Program-made: the position numbers and the translations under genes
The notes under the pieces: model-generated
The model's database searches: none
What the model was told of the DNA's origin: nothing
The model's input: the letters and a program-made list of their open reading frames with translations, nothing else
Shown here: piece after piece, positions 27,160 through 35,798 of the stretch
Numbering within the stretch: position 1 is the stretch's first letter
How the letters are laid out: each line of letters starts with the position of its first letter
Source of the DNA: Bosea vaviloviae
Lineage (GTDB): Bacteria > Pseudomonadota > Alphaproteobacteria > Rhizobiales > Beijerinckiaceae
Reading direction: 5' to 3'
Length of the DNA stretch: 64,000 nt
NCBI RefSeq assembly: GCF_001741865.1
Contig: NZ_CP017147.1
Span: 2,533,001-2,597,000 of the forward strand

Positions 27160-27221
27160 GATTGCTTCGTCGCTCGCGCTCCTCGCAATGACGGCACAGG
27201 TTGTCTGGAAAACCATCTAGT
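27160..27221. repeat. Family A palindrome, copy 2, right arm
   Basis: It begins GATTGCTTCGTCGCTCGC, continues CTCGCAATGAC and ends CAGGTTGTCTGGAAAACCAT. The whole is the inverted counterpart of 25694-25747, with the IS sitting between the arms. Confidence 0.9.
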
Positions 27222-27261
27222 CGGCACCGGGAGAGCGGAACGCGATCGAGGCGCCTCCGCC

Positions 27262-27849
27262 CTATCGCAGGGCGGCGGATCGCGTCTTGTCAGACCTCAG
27301 GCTCATCAGCATCTGCTGGCCGCCCTGATGGCGGATTTCGCCGGTTTCGCAGGTCTTGCAGATGGCCCCGAGATAAGTCCCGTCGATGACCGTCTCGGCG
27401 AAGAACCCGGATTTGTAGTTGTGCCGTGCATCGGTCTCGACGACGTACCAGTCGCGTTCGCCGATACGCCGGATGGCGAGGTCCTGGCGGATCTCGGCGT
27501 CCTTGCTGGTGCTCTTCAGCACGCTCTTCAGGCGGGCATAGCGGGTGAGCGGGGATTCGTAGAGGCTGGCGAGGCGGGCCGCGTCGTTTGCGCCCGCCAC
27601 CGGTTTGGTGCGCAGCACGAAGGTGCAGGTCTCCTGCGTATGCTTGCAGGCCGGCGTTTCGCAGACGAGATGCACACGCCTGCGGCCGGTCGCGTCGAAC
27701 GGGTTGTCGCCGGCCTCGTCCAGGCGCCAGCCCTCGGGGAGGGTGAGCTGGAGCCCGTCATCCATGCGCAGCACGCGCTCCTGCGCGCCAGCCTGCAGTG
27801 CGGAGAGGCTGAGGCCCGTGGCGACGACGGATGCGGCGAGAACCTTCAT
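27262..27849 (-). CDS. Hypothetical secreted protein, Cys-containing
   Basis: Predicted periplasmic protein of 195 residues. A signal peptide (MKVLAASVVATGLSLSALQA) is cut near AGA-Q at 23. Five cysteines follow, three in CETPACKHTQETC and two in CKTC, so disulfides are likely. No known domain is recognised. The start at 27849 has an excellent AGGAGGG site. It lies 20 bases downstream of the YcxB-like membrane gene on the same strand, so the two may be expressed together. Function unknown. Confidence 0.75.
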   Translation of the reverse strand: MKVLAASVVATGLSLSALQAGAQERVLRMDDGLQLTLPEGWRLDEAGDNPFDATGRRRVHLVCETPACKHTQETCTFVLRTKPVAGANDAARLASLYESPLTRYARLKSVLKSTSKDAEIRQDLAIRRIGERDWYVVETDARHNYKSGFFAETVIDGTYLGAICKTCETGEIRHQGGQQMLMSLRSDKTRSAALR

Positions 27850-27869
27850 GACGCGTCCCTCCTGTCGCA

Positions 27870-29096
27870 TCATGCCTGCTGAATGTGGTGGGAGCACAAC
27901 GCTTCCAGGCGTTCGGCCTGCGCCGGATCCAGGGCGCGCCGCGGCACGATCAGCGTCGAGCCCCGGCTGATCCGCATTAGCCAATGCTCCGGCAGGCGCT
28001 CGAGGCCGATCACGCCCGGCCATTTGACAAAGGTGGTGGCGGCGCCTTTGACCGTGAGGATGCCGCTGTCGTCGACCACGAAGCGGTTCGGCGTCTTGCT
28101 CGTGCTCTTATTCAGCATGGCGCCCGAGTGGCCGGCGAACCAGCGCATCAGCGGTCTGTCGAAGGCAAGCCGCAGCGCCGCCAGCACGCCGAAGGCCAGC
28201 GCGGGTTTCCAGAAGAAGCTGGGGAACAGGTCCCAGAAGATCGGCAGGGCCAGCGAGACCGGCAGCCGCTCCGTATCGAGTGCCCAGGCCGCAATAGTGA
28301 GGACCGGCACCGCAAGGCTCGCCAGCAGCCAGTTGCGGACGATGCCCCATCGGCGCGCGCGGCGCAGCGCGGGCAGATCCTGATACCAGGCGACATGGGC
28401 GGCCCAGTCCCTCGGTTCCATGACGACCTCGAAGCTGAGGGCCTCCTGCGGCGGAGCAGGCGGCTCCGGCAGCACCTGCGGCGCGCCGATCCACTGTTCC
28501 AGCCAGCTGCGCAGGGTGTCGATCTGGCCGGCGGGAATGGCCCGCTTCGGCAGCGCGACCGTTTCCTCCTGCGACGGCAGCACGAAGAAGAGGTGATCGC
28601 GCCCCTCATCCAGCCTGGAGATGTGGCGCCACGGCGTGAAGCTCTCGCGCTGCGGCTCCCGCGTCGTCAGCCCGTCGGCTGCGATGACGTAGCGCAGCAG
28701 GATCGGCGTCTCGAAGCCGGCGGCGCGCAGGGCCTTTTGCATGAGCCGCCGCATCCGCCAGGGATGGATCAGCCACCACAGCACGACCCCCGCCGAGATG
28801 ACGAGCAGCAGGTAGAAGGGCATGTCGCCGATGAAGATGGTCAGGAAATCGCCGAGCTGCGCCAAGCTCAACGGGCTGCGGGCGGGGCGCCAACCGGCGA
28901 AGGCACCGAGGATGGCGAAGAACCACAGGCTCGGCAGGCCGATGGTCAGCAGGCGCCGGCGGTTGGGCCGGATCAGCGGGGCGTTGGCGAGCAGGGAGGC
29001 TTCGGTGACGTCCGCCAATGTCAGCTGCGTCTCGAAGGCGAGAGGCAGCGTCAGCGCCGGCGCGGGCCTTGCCGCGATCTTTGGAACCCCGGTCAT
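27870..29096 (-). CDS. Membrane protein with two YcxB-like domains
   Basis: Protein of 408 residues with an internal duplication. Each half has a pair of membrane helices (about 52-70 and 90-110; 252-272 and 290-310) followed by a YcxB-like soluble domain. The domains are recognisable as FTPWRHISRLDEGRDHLFFV and FVKWPGVIGLERLPEHWLM, each followed by ALPKRAIPAG- or VPRRALDPAQ-type text. Single YcxB proteins have no known function, and a tandem arrangement is unusual in my experience. Just upstream on the same strand is xseB, 19 bases away. Confidence 0.7.
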   Translation of the reverse strand: MTGVPKIAARPAPALTLPLAFETQLTLADVTEASLLANAPLIRPNRRRLLTIGLPSLWFFAILGAFAGWRPARSPLSLAQLGDFLTIFIGDMPFYLLLVISAGVVLWWLIHPWRMRRLMQKALRAAGFETPILLRYVIAADGLTTREPQRESFTPWRHISRLDEGRDHLFFVLPSQEETVALPKRAIPAGQIDTLRSWLEQWIGAPQVLPEPPAPPQEALSFEVVMEPRDWAAHVAWYQDLPALRRARRWGIVRNWLLASLAVPVLTIAAWALDTERLPVSLALPIFWDLFPSFFWKPALAFGVLAALRLAFDRPLMRWFAGHSGAMLNKSTSKTPNRFVVDDSGILTVKGAATTFVKWPGVIGLERLPEHWLMRISRGSTLIVPRRALDPAQAERLEALCSHHIQQA

Positions 29097-29115
29097 CCCC
29101 CGAAGCTGCCCGCGC

Positions 29116-29388
29116 TCAGTTTTCGACGTCGAGCGGCGCGGTCCCGGTCGGCTTGCCGTCGGCGCCCAGCGTGATCTTCTCGATGCGCGCCTCGGCCTGC
29201 TTCAATAGCGCGTCGCAGCGCGCCTTCAGGGCCTCGCCGCGCGTGTAGATGTCGATCGATTCCTCGAGCGGCACGTCGCCGCGCTCGAGCTTGGCGACGA
29301 TCGCCTCGAGTTCCTTGAGCGCCGCTTCGAAGGGCAGGGCGGCGATGTCTGAGTTCTGCTTGGCTTCGGTCACTGGCGCGATTCCCAT
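29116..29388 (-). CDS. xseB: Exodeoxyribonuclease VII small subunit
   Basis: Protein of 90 residues. Several small subunits bind one XseA to form the single-strand DNA exonuclease used in repair. The family core [20 protein letters not shown] (18-37) and [16 protein letters not shown] (39-54) are intact. The start is taken at ATG 29388. xseB is often next to ispA and dxs, but here dxs lies 12 kb away and no xseA is seen in the window. Confidence 0.93.
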   Translation of the reverse strand: MGIAPVTEAKQNSDIAALPFEAALKELEAIVAKLERGDVPLEESIDIYTRGEALKARCDALLKQAEARIEKITLGADGKPTGTAPLDVEN

Positions 29389-29436
29389 TTGACCAGAGCT
29401 TATCGGTCTCCAGGGCGCGTGCCGCAACCCCGGGCG

Positions 29437-29901
29437 TCACACCGGCAGCGCCGAACTCTTCTTGATGGTGCGCAGCGTCAGCGTCGATTGCACGCGGGTG
29501 ACGCCCGGCAATTGCGTGATGATGTCGGTGTGGATGCGTTCGAAATCGGCGCTGTCGCGGTAGATCACGCGCATCAGATAATCATGCGCGCCGGCGAGCA
29601 GATGGCATTCCAGGATCTCGGGCAGGTTCTGCACCGCCTGCTCGAAGCCTTCGAGCGAAGCGCGGCCCTGCTGGTCGAGTGTGACGAAGACGAAGGCGGT
29701 GCCGGGAAAGCCCGCGATCTTGTCGTCGAGCAGCATCGCATAGCCACGGATCAGCCCGCTCTCCTCGAGCTGGCGGACCCGGCGCAGGCAGGCCGAGGGC
29801 GACAGATGCACCTTCTCGGCGAGGTCGGAATTGGTGATCCGCCCGTCCATCTGCAGGATGCGCAGGATGGAGCGGTCGCGGGAATCGAGTTCGATCGTCA
29901 T
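29437..29901 (-). CDS. Lrp/AsnC family transcriptional regulator
   Basis: Regulator of 154 residues. The N-terminal helix-turn-helix is in DGRITNSDLAEKVHLSPSAC (about 19-38), and the RAM effector domain spans about 66-145. Such proteins form octamers and respond to amino acids. The nearest divergent side (29902-30061) belongs to no obvious target gene, since the next gene is on the same strand. The target is unknown; an amino-acid transporter elsewhere is likely. Confidence 0.92.
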   Translation of the reverse strand: MTIELDSRDRSILRILQMDGRITNSDLAEKVHLSPSACLRRVRQLEESGLIRGYAMLLDDKIAGFPGTAFVFVTLDQQGRASLEGFEQAVQNLPEILECHLLAGAHDYLMRVIYRDSADFERIHTDIITQLPGVTRVQSTLTLRTIKKSSALPV

Positions 29902-30061
29902 GGCGCTGGCAAAACCCCTCTTGCCGGATGCATTGTCGCAAAATCCGGCGGGCGCAAGCAATATTCTGCGTCGGAACGGAAAAATCGCGACTTGTTCGAC
30001 GCGAGCTACGCCGCAGCCCGCACGATGCTGCCGGGCCTGAAAGCCGGATTCCGCCCGCCTT

Positions 30062-30574
30062 TCAGGCCAAGGCGAGCTGAAACGGCGTGCCCTCGAAGGC
30101 ATCTTCGCCCCGGCCGATCCGCTCGATCGCGGCGCTCATCCGGCCATGCCGGCCGAGCATCCCGTCGGCGATGGCGACGAGCCGCGCATTCGGGGTCGCC
30201 GAGGGCGAGGCGGTGCGCAAGGCGCTGGCGATCTCCTCCTCATTGCGCCCCGGCCCGAGAGCGCAGGCGGCGATGAAGGCTGCTGCCGTCGAGCGGCTGA
30301 TGCCGGCCCAGCAATGGATCACCAGCGGCGCGGCGCGGTCCCATTCGCCGACGAAGCCCAGGAAGCGCTCGACATGCGCCTCGGCCGGTATGATGTGCCC
30401 GTCCATCGGCGCGACGATGTCGGACATGCCGAGGAAGAGATGGCGCTCCGGAGCGATGCCGGCGGGCCGCTCGACCACCGTGTTGACGTTGATCAGCGTC
30501 ACCACATGGCTGGCGCGCACGGCGGCCACGGTCTCGTGGAGCCGCGACAGCGAGGAGACGTGCAAGGTCGGCAT
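30062..30574 (-). CDS. Protein tyrosine phosphatase-like protein
   Basis: Cys-based phosphatase of 170 residues. The P-loop HCWAGISRST (87-96) has the C-x5-R signature with nucleophile C88 and R94. D52 in GMSDI may be the general acid. Its small size resembles bacterial dual-specificity-like phosphatases. Substrate unknown; it could act on phosphotyrosine proteins, phosphoinositides or RNA 5' ends. It is a single gene. Confidence 0.85.
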   Translation of the reverse strand: MPTLHVSSLSRLHETVAAVRASHVVTLINVNTVVERPAGIAPERHLFLGMSDIVAPMDGHIIPAEAHVERFLGFVGEWDRAAPLVIHCWAGISRSTAAAFIAACALGPGRNEEEIASALRTASPSATPNARLVAIADGMLGRHGRMSAAIERIGRGEDAFEGTPFQLALA

Positions 30575-30607
30575 GCCGAAAATCCTGTCGGTCGCAAGAG
30601 CTGGATG

Positions 30608-30721
30608 ATTTCAGATGAGATCACTGAGTGATCCCATCTGAAATCTGAATCCGTCTCTCATCCAAGAGTTAGAGCAGGATCAATGCGAAAAACCGGTTCC
30701 CACTTTTTCGCATCCTGCTCT
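30608..30721. repeat. Two adjacent palindromes of a type common in Hyphomicrobiales
   Basis: The first (30608-30644) pairs ATTTCAGATGAGATCACT with its inverse around GAGT. The second (30671-30721) has AGAGCAGGAT and ATCCTGCTCT ends with GCGAAAAACCGG and a CTTTTTCGC inner stem. I recall very similar sequences between genes of Bosea, Methylobacterium and relatives; no search was done. They fill most of the gap 30575-30862. Confidence 0.8.
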
Positions 30722-30862
30722 TGGGGGCGGGTCGAGCGCCCGCGAATGCGCAAGCATCCTGTCGGCTCGAGCATGAGCCGATGTCGACGGTGTAGCCAAG
30801 CGGGATTTCGTCACATATGTGCAAATGTTTACAGGTGAACTATCGTCAATCGGGAAGCTGCC

Positions 30863-31423
30863 ATGAATCTCTGGTTCCGCCTGCTCTGGCTTCTCGCGAC
30901 CACGGCGTTCCGCCCAAGGCTCAAGCCGCTGGAGGCGCCCTCGCTGCTGGCCTTCCGCGTCTGGCCCCATGATCTCGACACCAGCCTGCATATGAATAAT
31001 GGCCGGTACTGGACGCTGATGGATCTTGGCCGCACCGACCTGATGCTGCGCACAGGCCTCTGGCGCGCGGTACTGCGGCATCGCTGGGTGCCGGTGGTGA
31101 ATGCCGGCACGATCCGCTTCCGCCGGGAATTGCGCTTGTTCAGGCCCTTCCGGCTCGAGACTGCGATCCTGTGCTGGAGCAATAGCTGGCTGGTGATGCA
31201 GCATCGCGTGCTGAGCCGGGCGCGTGACGGCAGCGAGATTGTTGCAGCCGTCGCGCTCGTCCGCGCCGCACTCTATGACCGCACCGGCAAGAGCTATGTG
31301 CCCGTCGCGACGCTGATGGCGGAGATCGGCATCGCGACGACGAGCCCGGAGCCGAGCCCCGAGGTCGCGGCCTTCCTGGCGTCGGAAGAGGCGATGCGGC
31401 AAGCGGGTTCCTCGGGGCGCTGA
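30863..31423 (+). CDS. Acyl-CoA thioesterase family protein (hotdog fold)
   Basis: Protein of 186 residues with a hydrophobic N-terminal helix (about 3-16) that may anchor it to the membrane, then a hotdog domain. The segment DLDTSLHMNNGRYWTLMDLG (37-56) is the hallmark of 4HBT-like/THEM6-type thioesterases, in which the Asp and the long helix form the active site. It probably hydrolyses acyl-CoA; the chain length is unknown. It converges with the large sensor kinase gene 26 bases away. Confidence 0.88.
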   Translation: MNLWFRLLWLLATTAFRPRLKPLEAPSLLAFRVWPHDLDTSLHMNNGRYWTLMDLGRTDLMLRTGLWRAVLRHRWVPVVNAGTIRFRRELRLFRPFRLETAILCWSNSWLVMQHRVLSRARDGSEIVAAVALVRAALYDRTGKSYVPVATLMAEIGIATTSPEPSPEVAAFLASEEAMRQAGSSGR

Positions 31424-31449
31424 GTTCTGGGGCCAGCCGAGGTTTCCAG

Positions 31450-34400
31450 CTACTCCGCCGCCAGCCGCGTCGCCCGCCACTGCGCCAGGAGCGCGCGCAG
31501 GGCGGCGGGCTTCAGCGGCTTGTTCAGCAGGTGGACGTCGAGCGCGGCGGCCGCCTCGCGCACCTGCGGCGTGCGGTCGGCCGTCAGCAGGATCGCGGGC
31601 ATGGCAGCGCTGGTGCGCTGGCGCAGCGTGCTGATCGCGGTCAGCCCGTTGCCATGATCGAGATGGTAATCGGCGATCAGCACGTCGGGGTCGCCATGCG
31701 TGCGCAGCGACAGCTGGGCCTCCTCGACGCTGGCTGCGATCGCGACCGTGCAGCCCCAGCCGCCGAGCAGCTGCTTCATGCCGTCGAGGATCGCCGGCTC
31801 ATTGTCGAGCACCAGCAGCTTCAGCCCGGCGAGCTGGCCTGCCGGCGCATGGCGCGGCGCGGCGCTGGTCGACATCGCCGGCAGCGGCGAGGCGCGCGGC
31901 ACCAGAACCGAGAAGCGCGTGCCGCGCCCCGGCGTCGAGACCAGGGTCAGCTTGTGGTCGAGCGTGCGCGCGATACGCTGGACGATGGAGAGGCCAAGTC
32001 CCAGGCCACGCGCCACTTTCGCCCCCTGGTCGAGCCGCTGGAACTCGCGGAACACCGTCTTCTGCTTGCTTTGCGGGATGCCGAGCCCGGTATCGAGCAC
32101 CTCGACCGAAACCTGCGCGCCGCGCCGCCGGCAGCCGACCACGATCTTGCCGCTGGGTGTGTATTTGATCGCGTTCGAGACCAGGTTCTGCAGCAGGCGG
32201 CGCAGCAATCGCCGGTCCGAGCGCAGCGCCATCGCAGTCGGCATGAAGACGAGCTTCAAGCCCTTCTCCTGCGCGCTCGGCTCGAATTCGCGCTGGAGCT
32301 GGCGCATCAATTCGTCGACGCGGAAGGCGGTGAGCTCGGGCTTCAGCGCGCCGCCGTCGAGCCGTGAGATTTCGAGCAAGGCGGTCAGGATCTCCTCGAC
32401 CGCGTCGAGCGAGGCGTCGATGTTCTCGGCGAGATCGGGGCTGCCGGCGGTGCGGTCGCGCTCGACCAGCGAGGTGGCGTAGAGCCTGGCTGCGTTCAGC
32501 GGCTGCAGGATGTCGTGGCTCGCGGCGGCGAGGAAGCGGGTTTTCGAGGCGTTGGCCTCGTCGGCCTCGGCCTTGGCGCGCTGCAATTCGGTGTTGACCC
32601 GCAGGATCTCCTCGGTGCGCTCGGCGACGCGGCGCTCCAGGGTCTCGTTGGTGCGCTCGAGTTCCTCATGCGCCTCCACCGCCTGGGTGATGTCGGTATA
32701 GGTCGTGACGAGGCCGCCATCGGGCAGCGGGTTGGAGCGGATCTCGATGACCTTCTTGGACGGGTAGAGCTTGAGCCGCACCGGCTCGCGATCCCTGACG
32801 AAGCTCTCCAGCCGCGCCGCCATCAATTCGTCCTGCTGGCCGTCGCCATAGGCGCCGCGCGCCGCATTATAGCGCACGACCTCGTCGAGCCCGGTGCCGA
32901 AGCGCACCAGCGAGGGCGGCAGGTCGTAGAGCTGGATGAAGGCCTGGTTCCAGGCGAGCAGGCGCAGGTTCCGGTCGAGCACGGTGATGCCCTGGCCGGC
33001 ATGGTCGAGCCCGTGCTGGAGGATGTCACGGTTGTATTGCAGCGCAGCCGAAGCGTCGTCGAGCAGCTTGAAGGCGGCTTCCGTCGAGAGGTTGCGCCGC
33101 CGCAGCAGGAGCGACAGCACGAGGCGCGATGACGCTGCGCCGATCGCCGAGGAGAGCAGGTGCTCGCCGAAGCGCAGCATATGGATATCGGCTTCGCGAT
33201 TGGCGTTGGGCTCCTCGCCGCGCCCGCTGGCGAAGCCCTCGAAGGCGCGCTGCGTCCGCTCCTGGCCGAGATAGCGGCCGATGGTCGATTGCAATTCGGC
33301 TTCCGTGACGCTGGAGCGCCAGAGCGAGAAGGATTGCGCCATCGTCGCCTTGTCGGATTCGACGAAGGCATTGGCCTGGAGCCGCTCCATCGCATTGGCG
33401 GGCCGCAGCAAGGAGAAGCCGATATAGGCGAGGATGTTGAGGCCCAGGCTCCAGACCACGCCATGCGGCAAGGCCGGCAGGTCGAGCCCCAGCAGCGCTT
33501 CCGGCCGTAGCGCCGCGATGCCGTAGGGCCCGTTGGAGACCAGCGCCTCCCAGAAGCTGCCGGCATGGACGAGGCTCGGCAGCAGGAGCGTATAGGCCCA
33601 GACCAGGATGCCGATGGTCAGGCCCGCCGCGGCGCCGAGCGCCGTGCCGCGCCGCCAGACCAGCCCACCGAAGAAGGCCGGCGCGATCTGCGCCGTCGCG
33701 GCGAAGGAGAGCAGTCCGATCGAGACCAGGGCGGCCTCGCCGGCGGCGCGGTAATAGGCGTAGCCAAGCAGGATCACGAGCAGGATCGCGGCGCGGCGAA
33801 TGATCACGACCTGCGAGCCGAGATCGCCGCCCGTCGTGCCGTTGCTGTTGCTGCTGCCGCCGCGCTGCGCGGTTAGCATCGCCATGGATCTCGCCGGGTC
33901 GCTCAGGCCGCCGCGCCCGCGCAGCAGCAGCGGCATGACGAGGTGGTTCGAGATCATGATGGCAAGCGCGACGGAGGCGACGATTACCATCGCGGTCGCG
34001 GCCGAGAGCCCGCCGACGAAGACGATCAGCGCGAGCAGACTGGCCTCGCTCTGCAGCGGCAGCAGCAGCACGGTCATGTCGCGGTCGATATCGGCGCCCG
34101 GCATCAGCAATTCGCCGGCCATCGCCAATGGCAGCACGAAGAGATTGATCAGGATGAGGTAGAGCGGAAACATCCAGGCCGCGCGGCGGACGTCGCGGGC
34201 GTCGCGATTCTCGACGATCGTCATGTGGAACTGCCGCGCCAGCAGCAGCGCAGCGCAGGAGGAGAGCAGGGTCAGGGTCAGGAAGGTCGGCCAGCTCGAG
34301 GTCCGCTCCCAGAGCGGCGGCGCGCCGTTGGGCAGCCGCGCCGCCTTGGCGAGGAGATCGCCGGCGCCGTCGAACAGGCCGTAGACGATGAAGACGCCGA

Positions 34401-35034
34401 GCACGAGGAAGGCGACGAGCTTGATCAGCGACTCGACTGCGATCGCGAGCACGAGGCCGTCCTGGTGCTCGGTGGCATCGATATGGCGCGTGCCGAAGGC
34501 ACAGGCGAAGCCCGCCAGCACTATTGCCACGAGGAAGGCGAGGTCGCTCAGGACCGGAACGTCAGGCGTCAGGGCATGGCCGCCGGTGGCGATCAGGAAG
34601 ACCGAGAGCGAATTCGCCACCGCCTTGAGCTGGAGCGCGATATAGGGCAGCGCGCCGATGACCGCGACGATGCAGACCAGCGCCGCCACGCGCTCGCTCT
34701 TGCCGTAGCGCGCGCCGACGAAATCGGCGATCGAGGTGATGTTCTGCGATTTGGCGATCTCGACGATGCGCCCGACGAAGCGGTGGCCGAAGCCGATCAC
34801 CAGGATCGGCCCGACATAGATGCCCAGGAAGTCGAAGCCGGCCCGGTTGGCGAAGCCGACGGAGCCGTAGAAGGTCCAGGAGGTGCAGTAGACGCCGAGC
34901 GCCAGCGCATAGATCGTTGCGCGTGCCCGGCCGGTGATCAGCCTGTGCCCGGAGGTGTCGGCGATATGGGCGACCGCGAACAGGCCGCACAGATAGGCCA
35001 GCGCCACCAGGATCACGGACCAAGCGGGGATCAT
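31450..35034 (-). CDS. Hybrid histidine kinase with N-terminal sodium:solute symporter domain
   Basis: A 1194-residue inner-membrane sensor. Residues about 1-545 form a sodium:solute symporter domain with 12-13 helices. A PAS domain follows (about 668-785), a coiled linker (EELERTNETLERRVAERTEE), then the HisKA phosphoacceptor H840 in ASHDILQPLN. The ATPase domain is at about 945-1055 (GLGIPQSKQK, VARGLGLGLSIVQR), and a receiver domain at about 1075-1190 has D1122 in IADYHLD. CbrA- and NahK-type kinases share this plan and often sense carbon or nitrogen sources. No DNA-binding response regulator gene lies nearby, so the output is probably by phosphorelay to a distant partner. Confidence 0.93.
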   Translation of the reverse strand: MIPAWSVILVALAYLCGLFAVAHIADTSGHRLITGRARATIYALALGVYCTSWTFYGSVGFANRAGFDFLGIYVGPILVIGFGHRFVGRIVEIAKSQNITSIADFVGARYGKSERVAALVCIVAVIGALPYIALQLKAVANSLSVFLIATGGHALTPDVPVLSDLAFLVAIVLAGFACAFGTRHIDATEHQDGLVLAIAVESLIKLVAFLVLGVFIVYGLFDGAGDLLAKAARLPNGAPPLWERTSSWPTFLTLTLLSSCAALLLARQFHMTIVENRDARDVRRAAWMFPLYLILINLFVLPLAMAGELLMPGADIDRDMTVLLLPLQSEASLLALIVFVGGLSAATAMVIVASVALAIMISNHLVMPLLLRGRGGLSDPARSMAMLTAQRGGSSNSNGTTGGDLGSQVVIIRRAAILLVILLGYAYYRAAGEAALVSIGLLSFAATAQIAPAFFGGLVWRRGTALGAAAGLTIGILVWAYTLLLPSLVHAGSFWEALVSNGPYGIAALRPEALLGLDLPALPHGVVWSLGLNILAYIGFSLLRPANAMERLQANAFVESDKATMAQSFSLWRSSVTEAELQSTIGRYLGQERTQRAFEGFASGRGEEPNANREADIHMLRFGEHLLSSAIGAASSRLVLSLLLRRRNLSTEAAFKLLDDASAALQYNRDILQHGLDHAGQGITVLDRNLRLLAWNQAFIQLYDLPPSLVRFGTGLDEVVRYNAARGAYGDGQQDELMAARLESFVRDREPVRLKLYPSKKVIEIRSNPLPDGGLVTTYTDITQAVEAHEELERTNETLERRVAERTEEILRVNTELQRAKAEADEANASKTRFLAAASHDILQPLNAARLYATSLVERDRTAGSPDLAENIDASLDAVEEILTALLEISRLDGGALKPELTAFRVDELMRQLQREFEPSAQEKGLKLVFMPTAMALRSDRRLLRRLLQNLVSNAIKYTPSGKIVVGCRRRGAQVSVEVLDTGLGIPQSKQKTVFREFQRLDQGAKVARGLGLGLSIVQRIARTLDHKLTLVSTPGRGTRFSVLVPRASPLPAMSTSAAPRHAPAGQLAGLKLLVLDNEPAILDGMKQLLGGWGCTVAIAASVEEAQLSLRTHGDPDVLIADYHLDHGNGLTAISTLRQRTSAAMPAILLTADRTPQVREAAAALDVHLLNKPLKPAALRALLAQWRATRLAAE

Positions 35035-35256
35035 TGCGCCTCCAGCGCCGCAATTCGGCGTTGCGCAACCTAACCTCGCAGCGTGCCCCTCGCCATAGCG
35101 CTTTCGGCGCGGTCAGGGCGAGGTAGGCAGCTGTGCAGGCTGCAACTTTGCGGCGAGCGGGGTCTTCTAACGCCCGCGCGACTCCGTTAGCGTTTTGAAT
35201 TCGGCTCGGAGCTAACGCGCGCCGCGAGCAAGACAGCCACGAGAAGGGGGCAGAGC

Positions 35257-35676
35257 ATGCTTGAGGAATTCAAGAAATTCGCACTGAAGGGCAATGTCGT
35301 CGATCTCGCCATCGGCGTGATCATTGGCGCAGCCTTCGGCAAGATCGTCGATTCGCTGGTCAGCGACGTGATCATGCCTTTCATCGGAGCGCTTGGCGGC
35401 GTCGATTTCTCGAACTACTTCATCGGCCTCAACAAGGCCGTGACCTCTCCCATCCTCGTCGAGGCCAAGAAGCAGGGCGCGGTCTTCGCCTATGGTTCGT
35501 TCGTGACCGTGGCGATCAATTTCGTGATCATCGCCTTCGTGCTGTTCCTGGTCGTGCGGGGCATCAACAGGCTGCAGCGCACCAAGGCCGAGGCCCCGCC
35601 GCCGCCTGCTCCCCCGGCCGAGGACATCGTCCTGCTCGCCGAAATCCGCGACCTCTTGAAGAAGAAGTCGGCCTGA
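35257..35676 (+). CDS. mscL: Large-conductance mechanosensitive channel
   Basis: Homopentameric inner-membrane tension valve of 139 residues. The N-terminal [20 protein letters not shown] (5-24) leads into TM1, the periplasmic loop is at about 48-75, TM2 at about 76-100 and the cytoplasmic helix after the Pro-rich [11 protein letters not shown] linker. All are at usual positions and length. It is a single gene; an imperfect CGTTAG/CTAACG hairpin lies upstream at about 35180-35217. Confidence 0.96.
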   Translation: MLEEFKKFALKGNVVDLAIGVIIGAAFGKIVDSLVSDVIMPFIGALGGVDFSNYFIGLNKAVTSPILVEAKKQGAVFAYGSFVTVAINFVIIAFVLFLVVRGINRLQRTKAEAPPPPAPPAEDIVLLAEIRDLLKKKSA

Positions 35677-35684
35677 AAACTCTT

Positions 35685-35720
35685 CGATCGGTCGCGGCGA
35701 TTCATCACCGCGACCGATCG
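35685..35720 (+). terminator. Strong hairpin after mscL
   Basis: A 13-bp perfect stem CGATCGGTCGCGG/CCGCGACCGATCG with a 10-base loop begins 8 bases after the mscL stop. No T-run follows, so it may be a terminator of the GC-rich, T-poor kind or an mRNA-stabilising end. Confidence 0.6.
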
Positions 35721-35798
35721 ACCCGATCTCGCGATTTCATGCTTGCCCGCGCCGCTATCGGCTAAAGGAAGGTGGGTCACTTTCGCGAGGTTCAGTTC

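Noticed and set aside
35170..35217. Hairpin upstream of mscL as a riboswitch
   Set aside because: Only a 6-bp CGTTAG/CTAACG stem is present, with no conserved riboswitch core that I recognise.
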